NCBI GenBank assembly: GCA_963724975.1
Contig: CAVRXB010000011.1
Coordinates: 186,001 to 250,000 of the forward strand
Length of the DNA: 64,000 bases
Direction of reading: 5' to 3'
Origin: CAIWHR01 sp963724975
GTDB lineage: Bacteria > Pseudomonadota > Gammaproteobacteria > Burkholderiales > Casimicrobiaceae
The translations under genes and the position numbers were made by a program. Below are positions 9,090 to 18,000 of the stretch, in pieces; the first letter of the stretch is position 1; each line of letters starts with the position of its first letter. The notes below the pieces were generated by a model, which saw nothing but the letters and a program-made list of their open reading frames with translations, made no database searches and was not told where the DNA came from.

Positions 9090-9950
9090 GTGGTGAACTC
9101 TTCGCCCACAGTACCGGGCGCGTCGCGCACGGAAAACGCGGCCGGGTTGCTGCTGACCGGACCCGCGCTCGCGATCGTCGGCTTGTTCTTCGTGCTGCCG
9201 CTCGCGATGTCGTTCGTGCTCGCGTTTCGCAGCAAGAACGGGGATTTCACGCTCGAGCACTTCGTCAAGTCCTGGGATCTCTACCGGACTGATCTGCTGT
9301 TCACGGTCGGCATCGTGCTGCTGTCGACCGTGCTGATCGGTGTCATCGCCATCGCGATCGCCGGATATCTGACGCTGGGCGAAAACCCGCGCGCGGTGGC
9401 GATCCTGCGCTGGCTCTATCGCTGGCCGCTGTTCATCCCGTTCATCGTCACCGGCCAGATCATGCGGACGTTTCTCGCCAAGAACGGGATGCTCAATCAC
9501 GTGCTGATCGGCTCCGGGATGATCGAGCCGCTTTCCGCGCAAAGCCTGCTCGACTGGCGCGGCATCGTGGTGGCGTTCGTGTGGAAGCAGGCGCCGTTCG
9601 TGACGCTTCTGCTGGCGGGCGCAATGGCGTCGCTCGAGCCGCAGCACATCGAGGCCGCGCGCAATCTCGGCGCCCGGCGCTTTCGCGTGCTGGTCGACAT
9701 CGTGCTGCCGCAGGTGCGCGGTACGCTGCTCGTTGGCCTCGTGCTGTCGTTCGTTACGATGCTTTCGGTGCTGTCGGTCCCGATGATGATCAATCCGAAC
9801 TCGCCGACGATGATCACGGTCGACGTCGCCTACCGGATCAGCACGCTGTCCGATTACGCCGTCGCCAACGCCTTGTGCCTGCTGTCGCTGATCGTTGCGG
9901 CGGGCGGGGCGTGGTTCTACCTGCGCCATGCATCGGAGAGCGTGAAGTGA
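9090..9950 (+). CDS. ABC transporter permease 1
   Basis: 286 residues, about six hydrophobic segments (first at about 19-45: LLLTGPALAIVGLFFVLPLA). The cytoplasmic EAA loop is EAARNLGARRFRVLVDIVLP, which docks with the ATPase. The start is GTG at 9090 or the adjacent GTG at 9093; both are in frame and the sequence does not decide between them. Its stop overlaps the start of the second permease. Confidence 0.9.
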   Translation: MVNSSPTVPGASRTENAAGLLLTGPALAIVGLFFVLPLAMSFVLAFRSKNGDFTLEHFVKSWDLYRTDLLFTVGIVLLSTVLIGVIAIAIAGYLTLGENPRAVAILRWLYRWPLFIPFIVTGQIMRTFLAKNGMLNHVLIGSGMIEPLSAQSLLDWRGIVVAFVWKQAPFVTLLLAGAMASLEPQHIEAARNLGARRFRVLVDIVLPQVRGTLLVGLVLSFVTMLSVLSVPMMINPNSPTMITVDVAYRISTLSDYAVANALCLLSLIVAAGGAWFYLRHASESVK

Positions 9951-10774
9951 ACGGCGCGGCCTTCTCGTTTCGTCGCTGGCCGCAACTGCTCGGCATGGCG
10001 ATCGTGCTCGGTCTCGTCGCGTTCGCGATCTTCGGCCCGCTTGCCAACTTGTTCCTGTGGGGGTTCGCCGAGAAGTGGTACTTCCCGAACAAGATTCCGC
10101 AGGAGTTCGGCTTCTCGTTCTGGGGACGCGTTTTCAGCCCGCGCGGCAACGCGCTGGGATCGCTCGGCACGAGCATCTGGATCGCGGTGCTGACGGTCGT
10201 GCTGAGCCTCGCAGTGGCGATCCCGGCGGGCTACGCGCTCGCCCGGCTCAAGCTGCGCTGGCGCGGCCTCATCCTGCTCGCGTTCCTGCTGCCGCAGGCG
10301 GTGCCGAATCTTCCCGTGTACGTCAACATCGCGCGCGTGTTCTACGAGATCGGCTTGAATGGCACGATTCTCGGCGTCGTGCTGGTGCATGCGTCGCACG
10401 GGCTTGTGCTCGCCGTATGGATCGCGTCGGCGGCGTTCGCATCGGTCGAGCCGTCGCTGGAGGAGGCCGCCCGCAACATGGGAGCCTCGCCGTGGACCTG
10501 CTTTCGCACGGTGACGTTGCCACTCGCGGCGCCCGGCCTCATCGCGAGCGCGATCTTCGTGTTCCTGGAGTCGCTCGACGAATTTACCGGGACCTATTTC
10601 GTCGGCGTTCCGGACGTGACGACGCTGCCGCTCCTGATGTTCAACGCGAGCATGGGCGGCAACTACCAGATCGCGTCGATCACCGCGCTCCTGCTGCTGA
10701 TTCCATCCATCGGCTTCATGCTGGTCGTCGAGCGTTTCCTGAAGGCGGACGTTCTCGCCGCAGTGGGACGTTAG
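9947..10774 (+). CDS. ABC transporter permease 2
   Basis: 275 residues with six predicted membrane segments and an EAA loop EEAARNMGASPWTCFRTVTLP. It starts with GTG at 9947, overlapping the TGA of permease 1 by four bases, so the two are translationally coupled and probably form a heterodimeric membrane channel. A longer upstream reading in the same frame lies wholly inside permease 1 and is not the start. It converges with the minus-strand ketopantoate-reductase-like gene, 10 bases away. Confidence 0.9.
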   Translation: MNGAAFSFRRWPQLLGMAIVLGLVAFAIFGPLANLFLWGFAEKWYFPNKIPQEFGFSFWGRVFSPRGNALGSLGTSIWIAVLTVVLSLAVAIPAGYALARLKLRWRGLILLAFLLPQAVPNLPVYVNIARVFYEIGLNGTILGVVLVHASHGLVLAVWIASAAFASVEPSLEEAARNMGASPWTCFRTVTLPLAAPGLIASAIFVFLESLDEFTGTYFVGVPDVTTLPLLMFNASMGGNYQIASITALLLLIPSIGFMLVVERFLKADVLAAVGR

Positions 10775-10784
10775 TTACGGGCTA

Positions 10785-11855
10785 CTAGCCGCTCGCCCGC
10801 CTGTTGGCTTCGAGCCGGGCGTCGACGATCGCGACGATCTCGTCGACGGCTTCCGACCGCATTCCCCTTTGTGCCGCAACGCTCTGCACCAGGCGATCGA
10901 CGCGCTCGACCTGGGTTGCGCCCCCGGCCACCGCACGCGCAACCGAGGACGGATTGCCGAGGCTGGAAGCGGCGCGGGCATATTTTTCGAACGGCACACG
11001 ATCTTGCGCCGACGCGCCCATCGATTGGCAAAGCGTCTCCACCCATTCGTAGATCGACCGCGCGCGTTCAATGTCTTCATGCACCGCTTCTCTGATCGAA
11101 CGGATCGAGTCGGCGCGAATGCAGCGATAGTTGCCGGCCATCAGCATGCACCACTTCGCGAGCGGAACGAAGACCGAATCGTGAACCTTCAGCTTGACCG
11201 GCAGATCGACCGGCCCGGCACCCGCGTCGAACCGCGCGGCTTCGATGTCCGCCTGCAACCGCCGCAGCATTGTCGTGTGCTCGTCGGCGACGAACCGCGC
11301 CGCCCTGAAATTGGTCGGCAGCCCGACTTGCAGCACGTTGACAGGTTCGTTCGGTGGACGAAATGCCTGTGGATCGGGGCTGCACAGCGTCACCAGCGCC
11401 GGGTCGAAATTGTCCCAGACGGCCGGATCCGTATAGCAATGCCGGTGCTGCTGCGCGTCGAGGCCGGGAAGGCGACCAAGATACGGCAGCGGCGGCATGT
11501 TCATGATCGACAAACACGGAATTCGCGATCGAGCGACTGCGTCAAGCAACTCGCGCACGCCGGATGATCCGTACTGCGGCTCCTGCATCGCAAGCCCGGC
11601 GAGATCGAAACCATGCGGATCGACCGACTGCGGATCGCCGGCGGACAACTCGCCGGACAAGTGCCGCGAATCGATCTCGACAACGCCGCTTTCGCCACGG
11701 AGGGGCAGTCGCACGCGGAAGCCTTCGCGATTGATCAGCGCCGCCTCGGCCGGCAGGCATACGAGATGGACGGTGTGGCCGGCGAGCAGCAGCTTGCTCG
11801 CCAGCAGCGAGCCGTACGACGCCCCGAACATCAGGACCCGATAGGTCGTGCTCAT
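10785..11855 (-). CDS. ketopantoate reductase (PanE/ApbA)-like NAD(P)-binding protein
   Basis: 356 residues from ATG 11855. The N-terminal Rossmann fold starts at once (YRVLMFGASYGSLLASKLLL), with GASYGS in place of the usual GxGxxG. The C-terminal helical part (KLKVHDSVFVPLAKWCMLMAGNYRC) fits the ApbA C-terminal domain, where the Lys is normally catalytic. Divergence from PanE and the fatty-acid/isoprenoid neighbourhood make pantothenate synthesis doubtful; it may reduce another 2-oxo acid or act as a pseudo-reductase. Start and desaturase stop overlap by four bases (ATGA), so it is the second gene of a minus-strand pair. Confidence 0.7.
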   Translation of the reverse strand: MSTTYRVLMFGASYGSLLASKLLLAGHTVHLVCLPAEAALINREGFRVRLPLRGESGVVEIDSRHLSGELSAGDPQSVDPHGFDLAGLAMQEPQYGSSGVRELLDAVARSRIPCLSIMNMPPLPYLGRLPGLDAQQHRHCYTDPAVWDNFDPALVTLCSPDPQAFRPPNEPVNVLQVGLPTNFRAARFVADEHTTMLRRLQADIEAARFDAGAGPVDLPVKLKVHDSVFVPLAKWCMLMAGNYRCIRADSIRSIREAVHEDIERARSIYEWVETLCQSMGASAQDRVPFEKYARAASSLGNPSSVARAVAGGATQVERVDRLVQSVAAQRGMRSEAVDEIVAIVDARLEANRRASG

Positions 11856-12847
11856 CGCCGCGCGGGCGGCGTCGCGCAGCGCGCGGCGGCGGCAAGGGTC
11901 GTTGGCTCGACCGGGCCCGGCGGAAGCGAAAAGGATGGCGCAAAGTGTGGCAAGTCGCGTACCCGGACGTCGGGCCACAAATGATGCGACCGGTGTTGCG
12001 TGAGGATCTGCATCGGCTCGGCCCCGACGACCACCCGGCCGGCGCGAGCGAGCCACGACGGGAAAGGCAGCGCGTAGGTGCCGAGCGCGCCTCGGCGGTT
12101 GTGCAAGAGATGGTGGAACACGAAGCCCGCGCCGCCGATGCTCATGCGAAGCGCGATCCAGTAGACGAAAAATACCGTCGGATCGATCGCAACGACGGCG
12201 CAGAAGCAGACCAGACGGAAGACACCGTCGCGAGCGAGCGCGGCGTCAGCGCCTCGCGTGCGGATCCATTCGATCAGCGATCGCTCAGGGGTGATCATCG
12301 CATTGGCAAGAGCTCGCAGATGTCCGCCTTCGATCTGCCAGCGCTCGGGATCGCGCTCGTCACCCCCGAAGCGATGGTGGCGAAAATGGATCGCCCGATG
12401 CTCGCGATAGCCCAGTCCGAACGGCGTGTCGAACACCATCGCCAGGCGGTGGAACGTAGGCACGCATTCGCTGTCACGAACATGCAGGAGCTCGTGCAGG
12501 CCAAGCGAGAGGCGAAGGTAGATCCAGGGCACCGCGACGAGCAATGTCCACACCGGCACCGCGCCGAAAATCGCGGCTGCGAGAACGCAGTACATCGCAA
12601 GCGTGTGCAGGAGTGTAGCGCGCAGGTATCGCCTTGCATCGGCGTCGTTGCGCAACGCGCTCGCATCAGGTATCGCGGTCGCAGCACCCGCGGAAACCGG
12701 CCTGTCTTGGCGCGCCAATTCTGCAGCGACGATCACAAAGCTCCTCTCCGAGCTCGCATCGCGTGGTGCGATCCGCTCGCGCGATGGATAATGGATGCGC
12801 AGCTTCGGTCTTGCCTCGCGCGCCGCGGGCAATCCTAGACCGCGCAC
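11852..12847 (-). CDS. membrane fatty acid desaturase / hydroxylase superfamily protein
   Basis: 331 residues with the three His clusters of membrane di-iron desaturases: HELLH (about 119), HFRHH (about 153) and HRSHH (about 285), plus FHHLLHN. Hydrophobic segments flank them (TLAMYCVLAAAIFGAVPVWTLLVAVPWIY). It probably introduces a double bond or hydroxyl into a fatty acid or carotenoid-like chain using O2. The first roughly 70 residues are poorly structured and the true start may be internal; 12847 is the longest reading. It is divergent from the geranylgeranyl-reductase-family gene, leaving about 70 bases for promoters. Confidence 0.75.
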   Translation of the reverse strand: MRGLGLPAAREARPKLRIHYPSRERIAPRDASSERSFVIVAAELARQDRPVSAGAATAIPDASALRNDADARRYLRATLLHTLAMYCVLAAAIFGAVPVWTLLVAVPWIYLRLSLGLHELLHVRDSECVPTFHRLAMVFDTPFGLGYREHRAIHFRHHRFGGDERDPERWQIEGGHLRALANAMITPERSLIEWIRTRGADAALARDGVFRLVCFCAVVAIDPTVFFVYWIALRMSIGGAGFVFHHLLHNRRGALGTYALPFPSWLARAGRVVVGAEPMQILTQHRSHHLWPDVRVRDLPHFAPSFSLPPGPVEPTTLAAAARCATPPARR

Positions 12848-12915
12848 CGGAAGCCGTCAACGCTTGCAACGGCTGTGTAGCATCGGCGCGCGCGACCTCA
12901 CTCGTCGGCGAAAAA

Positions 12916-14047
12916 TTGACTTCAGCCCACAAGTCTCGGATTGCGATCATCGGTGCCGGCCCCGCGGGTGCCTCTGCCGGGTGGCACCTCGCCACGCGCG
13001 GGCACGCGGTAACGCTGATCGACCGCGCGGCGTTTCCCCGCGACAAGACCTGCGGCGATTGGATCACCCCGCAAGCGCTATCCGAGCTTTCGACGTTGGG
13101 TCTCGACGTCGCCATGCTGGCTCGCCTCGCGCCCAATCACGCGACCGTGACCAACACTCGTCTCGTTGCACCCGACGGACGTGCGAGCACGCGCAAATTC
13201 GAACACCCCGGCGCCTGCGTTCCACGCCGCATCCTCGATCGTCTCGTGCGGGAGCGTGCGCTTGCGGCGGGTTGCCAGCCGTTCGAGCGCACGATCCGCG
13301 ACATCGCGGCCGAGACGGCCCTGCTTGCCGAATATGAGCACATCGTCGACGCGCGCGGCGCGACAGTGGGCGTGGCCAATGCGATCGGCTTGCGTGGCTA
13401 CTTTACCGTCAGCAGAACAGCGGTCGCCGCCGATGCCGCGAATCGCGTGGAAATTCACACGAATGGGTCGCATCGCCGTGGTTATGGATGGATTTTCCCG
13501 GTGCACGCGGATGAACGCACCGTTGCCTTCAACGTCGGTGTCGGGCTTTGGAAGGAGGACAGCTGCGCCGGCCGTAATGTGAGCGACTATTTCTACCGGT
13601 TCCTCGCCGACAACCCGGCGCGCGATCTCCACGCGGCGGCTCTCGATGCGGTGCGGCCGGTCGGCTATCCGGTCGGGCTTGGCTTGTGGCGAAATCGCGT
13701 TGCCGAAGGCCGCGTGTTGCGCATCGGCGATGCGGCAAATCTTGCCGACCCATTGACCGGTGACGGCATCGGCAACGCGCTTGCAAGCGGGCGCCTGGTG
13801 GCGGAAGCGATTGCGACGGCCTGCGGACCTTACCGACGCTGCGCAACGCTGGCAGCGCCAATACGACGCGAAGCTCGCGCCCGAGCTTCGGCGCGCTTTC
13901 GTGTTGCGTCAACTGCTGTCGTCCACGCCTGCGAAGAACCTCGCCGCGTGGCTTCTCGAGCGCGGCGCGCCGGCACTCGGCACGCGATTGCATCGCGCGA
14001 TTTTCGGCGAAACGCCGTACCGCGACGCCTGGCGAGGGAAGCGTTAG
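12916..14047 (+). pseudogene. geranylgeranyl-reductase-family FAD protein, apparent +1 frameshift
   Basis: Flavoprotein of the geranylgeranyl reductase/FixC group: FAD motif IAIIGAGPAGASAGWHLA, the family signature FPRDKTCGDWITPQAL and the second FAD motif GDAANLADPLTGDGIGNALASG. The reading frame is intact to about 13820 (AEAIATA); the natural C-terminus (DLTDAAQRWQRQYDAKL to the TAG at 14047) is in the next frame. Removing one base near 13815-13825 gives a continuous 376-residue protein of normal size. The unshifted frame happens to stay open into the CHRD gene, giving a false 689-residue fusion. Start is taken as TTG 12916 just before the FAD fold; no good ATG exists. Likely sequencing indel; true mutation possible. 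Confidence 0.75.
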
Positions 14048-14220
14048 CAGTCGAGATCGATGCCCTGGAATATCCGACGAGCGCCCGGTGTTCGCTAGAC
14101 AGCGGCCGCGGTAGCGATGTGCGCGGGCAGATTCCGCGCCTCCGTGACGGAACCATCGCGTCCGCCCGAACGGTCCAATCTGCCTTCCGCTTTGCAATCA
14201 CATCGTCACAGAGGAGCGCC

Positions 14221-14703
14221 ATGGATAGACATATCGTCGTAGCAGCATTTGTCGTCGCGAGTATCGCCGCAGCGGCCAACGCCCGGGCGGATGAGTTGTT
14301 CCAGGCCAGGCTGTCGGGCGATAACGAAGTGCCTGCGGTCGCCACCGACACGACGGGACACGTCGAGGTGCTGGTTAGCAAGGACCGGACGTCGGCCGAG
14401 TACATGCTGCGGGTTGAAAACGGCGTCCGAGTGACGCAGTCCCACTTCCATTGCGGACCCGCGGGCGTCAACGGTCCGGTCATCGTCTTCCTGGCAGGCT
14501 TCCACGCCCCAGGCTGGGACGTCGATGGAAAGTGGGTGGACAACACAACGGTCACCGACGCGAACATCGTCAATCCGGCGTGCGGTACGACGCTCGCGGC
14601 GATTTTCGAGCAGGCGCGCGCCGGCAACGTCTACGTCAATGTCCATTCAGTCGCGCATCCCGCAGGCGAGGCGCGGGGTCAGTTGCTGCCGGCCGGAAGC
14701 TAG
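14221..14703 (+). CDS. secreted CHRD-domain protein
   Basis: 160 residues with a signal peptide (hydrophobic run to ANARA-DE, about residue 24). The rest is a single CHRD (chordin-type) domain: FQARLSGDNEVPAVATDTTG at the start, FHCGPAGVNGPVIVFLAG in the middle and YVNVHSVAHPAGEARGQLLP at the end. Bacterial CHRD proteins are exported; their function is not established. ATG 14221 follows AGAGGAGCGCC, a good ribosome site. An intrinsic terminator lies 28 bases after the stop, so it is probably a single-gene unit or the end of one. Confidence 0.88.
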   Translation: MDRHIVVAAFVVASIAAAANARADELFQARLSGDNEVPAVATDTTGHVEVLVSKDRTSAEYMLRVENGVRVTQSHFHCGPAGVNGPVIVFLAGFHAPGWDVDGKWVDNTTVTDANIVNPACGTTLAAIFEQARAGNVYVNVHSVAHPAGEARGQLLPAGS

Positions 14704-14730
14704 CGAAAGCCGCCGCGACTTTTCGTCCGG

Positions 14731-14757
14731 AGCCCGGTCGCAGCCGGGCTTTTCGTT
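14731..14757 (+). terminator. intrinsic terminator after the CHRD gene
   Basis: Stem AGCCCGG (14731-14737) pairs with CCGGGCT (14744-14750) across a 6-base loop, and is followed by TTTTCGTTT. Position just after the CHRD stop and before the convergent paaX end supports the call. Confidence 0.8.
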
Positions 14758-14798
14758 TGACTACCGGCGCGGAGCCGCCGCGCGCGGCGAGCGCAGGA

Positions 14799-15758
14799 TC
14801 ATCCTTCTAGCCCACCGAAGCGCTCGTAGAACGCCGCGTTGGCCGGCGGCAGCGCGCCGTTCGGGCCTTCGAGCACGGCGGCGAGATGCCGCTCGGCGCA
14901 TCGGTGCGCGAGCTGGTAGAAGTCGCGGCACAACGTGTAGGCAGCAGCGCCTGGCCAATCGAGCGGCAGCAGCGCTGCCGGTAACCGCGGATCACGCAAC
15001 AGCACGCGGCGGTATTCGTGGATCAACAGCGTGCGCACGATGAAGCACTGTTCCGGATCCCGGTCGTCGATGTTCGCGCGCCGGAAGCGCTCGATGACGC
15101 CGCCGAAGCGACGCAGGAATTTGCGGTAGTCGGCGGCGATCGCGGCCAGGTCCCATGCCCGCGTAACGGCGGAGGCAAGCGTTGACCCCTGCAGCGATGC
15201 GTCATCCGTGGCCCTCACCGCGATGATGCCGGTACCGTGTTCGGCGAGAGCGAGCGGAACGGAATTTCCCGCCTGCACGGGTCGCGCGTAAACGCCGGTT
15301 GCCAGCACCCCGAAGCCCTCCCAATGCAACTCGGTGCGCAGCGACTCCCGGCGTCGCGCCGGCAATCCATCGGCGATGACGATCTCCCAGTCGTCGTTCC
15401 AGGAGTCCGCGGGCGGTGCATAGATGCGCCGGTAGGCTTGCTCGAACCGTTTCGCTCCCGCAGTCGTGAGTCGGTACAGGCTGCGGCGCCCGATGCGCTT
15501 TGCGGCCAGCCAGCGCTCGCGACCAAGCCGGAACACGCTCGTCCGGGTGAGCCGCTCGTTGACGCCGAAGGGTTCGAGCAGGCGGATGAGTCCTGGAAGC
15601 ATGACCGCGCCGCCATGCGGGGCAATCGCGTCGCCCCAGACGGTGATCGTGAGGGACGGCGCCCGTGGCGGTGCAGCGGCAAGCTCGCGCGCGATCCAGC
15701 GCTGAACATGCGGATCGGGCCGCGGGAGGGGGGAAGTGGACAAATCGGGCGAGCGCAT
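14799..15758 (-). CDS. paaX: PaaX-family transcriptional repressor of phenylacetate genes
   Basis: 319 residues. N-terminal winged-helix region (LTITVWGDAIAPHGGAVMLP, LIRLLEPFGVNERLTRTSVFRL, KRIGRRSLYRLTTAG) matches PaaX, a phenylacetyl-CoA-responsive repressor. The central and C-terminal parts (SWNDDWEIVIADGLPARRRE, LLIHEYRRVLLRDPRLPAALLPLDWPG) are the PaaX effector and C-terminal domains. ATG 15758 is chosen because an upstream in-frame ATG would place the start inside the divergent promoter/operator region. It is divergent from paaABCDE, so it most likely represses both itself and the catabolic operon until phenylacetyl-CoA appears. Confidence 0.92.
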   Translation of the reverse strand: MRSPDLSTSPLPRPDPHVQRWIARELAAAPPRAPSLTITVWGDAIAPHGGAVMLPGLIRLLEPFGVNERLTRTSVFRLGRERWLAAKRIGRRSLYRLTTAGAKRFEQAYRRIYAPPADSWNDDWEIVIADGLPARRRESLRTELHWEGFGVLATGVYARPVQAGNSVPLALAEHGTGIIAVRATDDASLQGSTLASAVTRAWDLAAIAADYRKFLRRFGGVIERFRRANIDDRDPEQCFIVRTLLIHEYRRVLLRDPRLPAALLPLDWPGAAAYTLCRDFYQLAHRCAERHLAAVLEGPNGALPPANAAFYERFGGLEG

Positions 15759-15784
15759 GGGTCGGGGCGGGCTGCCGTGCCGCC

Positions 15785-15830
15785 AAAATGATACATACTT
15801 TACACGGAATGCCAAAAAAGTGTATCGTTT
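15785..15830. promoter_or_regulatory. divergent paaX/paaA promoters with candidate PaaX operator
   Basis: Imperfect inverted repeat: AAAATGATACATA (15785-15797) against TGTATCGTTT (15821-15830), arms centred on GATACA/TGTATC. Within it, forward -35 TTTACA (15799-15804) and -10 TATCGT (15823-15828) are 18 bases apart. In reverse, -35 TTGGCA (complement of 15810-15815) and -10 TATCAT (complement of 15788-15793) are 16 apart. So both promoters lie inside the palindrome, the arrangement expected for a repressor acting on both genes. All are visual matches. Confidence 0.5.
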
Positions 15831-15871
15831 CAACCCGGACGGCCCGCGGGCCGCGGACAGGAGAAGCAAGG

Positions 15872-16864
15872 ATGTACGCGCAAATGGTCGACACGGGCGT
15901 CAAGGCGGTCGCGACCGCGGCCGACATGTCGCCGGAGGAACGGGCGTTCCAGGCGCGCATCGACGCCGACGTCAAGATCGAGCCGAAGGACTGGATGCCC
16001 GAGGCGTACCGCAAGACGCTCGTGCGCCAGATCTCGCAGCACGCGCATTCCGAGATCGTCGGCATGCTGCCCGAGGGCAACTGGATCACGCGCGCGCCGA
16101 CGCTTGCGCGCAAGGCGATCCTGATGGCGAAGGTGCAGGACGAAGGCGGCCACGGTCTCTATCTGTACGCGGCGGCGGAGACGCTGGGCGTTTCGCGCGA
16201 CCGGATGGTCGAGGATCTGCATGCCGGACGCGCCAAGTATTCGAGCATCTTCAACTATCCGACGCTCACGTGGGCGGACGTCGGCGCCATCGGCTGGCTC
16301 GTCGACGGCGCGGCGATCATGAACCAGATTCCGTTGTGCCGGTGCTCGTATGGCCCTTACGCGCGCGCGATGGTGCGCGTCTGCAAGGAAGAGAGCTTTC
16401 ACCAGCGGCAGGGCTACGCCATCATGATCGCGCTCGCGCAGGGCACGAAGGAGCAGAAGGCGATGGCTCAGGACGCGCTCAATCGCTGGTGGTGGCCGTC
16501 GGTGATGATGTTCGGCCCGCCCGACGCGGAGAGCGTGCACAGCGCGCAGTCGGCCGCATGGAAGATTAAGATCCTGTCGAACGACGAATTGCGCCAGCGT
16601 TTCATCGACCAGACGGTGCCGCAGGCGGTTTATCTCGACCTCGAGGTGCCCGATCCCGATCTCAAGTGGAACGCCGAACGCGAACACTACGATTTCGGCG
16701 CGATCGACTGGACCGAGTTCTACCAAGTGGTCAAAGGCAATGGCCCGTGCAACCGCGAACGGCTCGCCACGCGCGTGAAAGCGTGGGAAGACGGCGCGTG
16801 GGTGCGCGAGGCCGCGATGGCGCATGCCGAAAAACAGGCAGCGCGCGCGGCAAAAGCGGCCTAG
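15872..16864 (+). CDS. paaA: 1,2-phenylacetyl-CoA epoxidase catalytic subunit PaaA
   Basis: 330 residues, typical for PaaA. The di-iron carboxylate ligands lie in ExxH-type motifs: KVQDEGGHGLYLYAA (about 87-101) and CKEESFHQRQGYA (about 171-183). It epoxidises the aromatic ring of phenylacetyl-CoA with O2 in the PaaABCE complex. ATG 15872 follows AGGAGAAGCAAGG. It is the first of a tightly spaced operon; paaB starts 9 bases after its stop. Confidence 0.96.
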   Translation: MYAQMVDTGVKAVATAADMSPEERAFQARIDADVKIEPKDWMPEAYRKTLVRQISQHAHSEIVGMLPEGNWITRAPTLARKAILMAKVQDEGGHGLYLYAAAETLGVSRDRMVEDLHAGRAKYSSIFNYPTLTWADVGAIGWLVDGAAIMNQIPLCRCSYGPYARAMVRVCKEESFHQRQGYAIMIALAQGTKEQKAMAQDALNRWWWPSVMMFGPPDAESVHSAQSAAWKIKILSNDELRQRFIDQTVPQAVYLDLEVPDPDLKWNAEREHYDFGAIDWTEFYQVVKGNGPCNRERLATRVKAWEDGAWVREAAMAHAEKQAARAAKAA

Positions 16865-16873
16865 GAGAAAGCG

Positions 16874-17158
16874 ATGACCAACGAATGGCCGCTCTGGGAA
16901 ATTTTCATCCGCTCGCAGCATGGGCTCGCGCACAAGCACGTCGGGAGCCTGCACGCGGCCGACGCGGCGATGGCGATCAAGAACGCGCGTGACGTCTATA
17001 CGCGACGCAACGAAGGCGTATCGATCTGGGCCGTGCGCTCGTCCGAGATCACCGCTTCGTCGCCGGGCGACAAGGAAGCGCTGTTCGAGCCCTCGAACGA
17101 CAAGGTTTACCGGCATCCAACGTTTTTCCCGATGCCCGATGCGGTGAAGAATTTATGA
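16874..17158 (+). CDS. paaB: 1,2-phenylacetyl-CoA epoxidase subunit PaaB
   Basis: 94 residues, the usual size. Recognised from WPLWEIFIRSQHGLAHKHVG at the N-terminus and the NARDVYTRRNEGVSIWAV segment. PaaB is a small structural subunit needed for assembly or electron transfer in the epoxidase. Its last four bases (ATGA) overlap the paaC start, suggesting coupled translation. Confidence 0.95.
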   Translation: MTNEWPLWEIFIRSQHGLAHKHVGSLHAADAAMAIKNARDVYTRRNEGVSIWAVRSSEITASSPGDKEALFEPSNDKVYRHPTFFPMPDAVKNL

Positions 17159-18000
17159 GCAAGATGAGGGCCGCCGGGCCGCCCGAGACTGCGCAACTGC
17201 AGTCTGCCCCGGGGGGCAGCGCCGCCGTGGGGGCCCACAACCCGCCGCTGTTCAACTACCTGCTGCGCCTCGGCGATTCGCCGCTGATCCTCGCGCAGCG
17301 TCTCGGCGCGTGGGTGGGCAAGGGGCCGATCCTCGAGGAGGATCTGGCGCTCGCCAATGTCGGACTCGATCTCCTCGGCCAGGCGCGAATGTGGCTCACG
17401 TACGCAGGCGAGGTCGAATCGCGGTATGCGCGCAAGGGACGCGACGAGGATGAGCTCGCATTCCTGCGCGACGGCGGCGAGTTCCGCAACCTGCTCATCG
17501 CCGAGCAGCCAAATGGCAACTTTGCCGATACGATCGCCCGGCAGTTCCTGTTCGATTCGTGGCATGAGTTCGCGCTCGATGCGCTCGCGCGCTCGACGGA
17601 CGCGCGCATCGCGGGAATCTCCGCAAAGGCTGTTAAGGAAGTCGCCTATCACATCGAGCGTTCGAGCGACTGGGTGATCCGGCTGGGCGACGGCACCGAC
17701 GAATCGCACGCCAAGATGCAGACGGCGGTCGACAATCTGTGGACGTATACCGGTGAAATGTTCGTTACTGACGCGGACGAGGCGAAATTGATCGATGCAG
17801 GCATCGCCGCCGATGTCCGCCTGCTCGCAGAGCCCTGGCGGCAGCGCGTCGATGCCGTGCTGGACGAAGCGACGCTCGCCTTGCCCGCGTCCGCGCACAT
17901 GCAACGCGGCGGCAAGCAGGGTGTGCACACCGAGCATTTCGGCTACCTGCTGGCGGAGATGCAGTTTCTGCAGCGCGCGTATCCGGGAGCGCAATGGTGA
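17155..18000 (+). CDS. paaC: 1,2-phenylacetyl-CoA epoxidase structural subunit PaaC
   Basis: 281 residues. Ferritin-like helical protein paralogous to PaaA: NYLLRLGDSPLILAQRLG, EEDLALANVGLDLLGQARMW, VAYHIERSSDWVIRLGDGTD. PaaC forms the heterodimer with PaaA and stabilises it. The N-terminal 25 residues (KMRAAGPPETAQLQ) are longer than usual and low in conservation; a later start is possible but the ATGA overlap with paaB supports 17155. Its TGA overlaps the paaD start. Confidence 0.95.
   Translation: MSKMRAAGPPETAQLQSAPGGSAAVGAHNPPLFNYLLRLGDSPLILAQRLGAWVGKGPILEEDLALANVGLDLLGQARMWLTYAGEVESRYARKGRDEDELAFLRDGGEFRNLLIAEQPNGNFADTIARQFLFDSWHEFALDALARSTDARIAGISAKAVKEVAYHIERSSDWVIRLGDGTDESHAKMQTAVDNLWTYTGEMFVTDADEAKLIDAGIAADVRLLAEPWRQRVDAVLDEATLALPASAHMQRGGKQGVHTEHFGYLLAEMQFLQRAYPGAQW

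Noticed and set aside
7785..9929. 714-residue antisense reading across the ABC importer genes
   Set aside because: Composed of His/Arg/Asp-rich low-information sequence opposite three recognised genes.
12634..14703. Single fused flavoprotein-CHRD protein
   Set aside because: The middle section has no similarity, while the correct flavoprotein C-terminus lies in the next frame and the CHRD gene has its own RBS and signal peptide.
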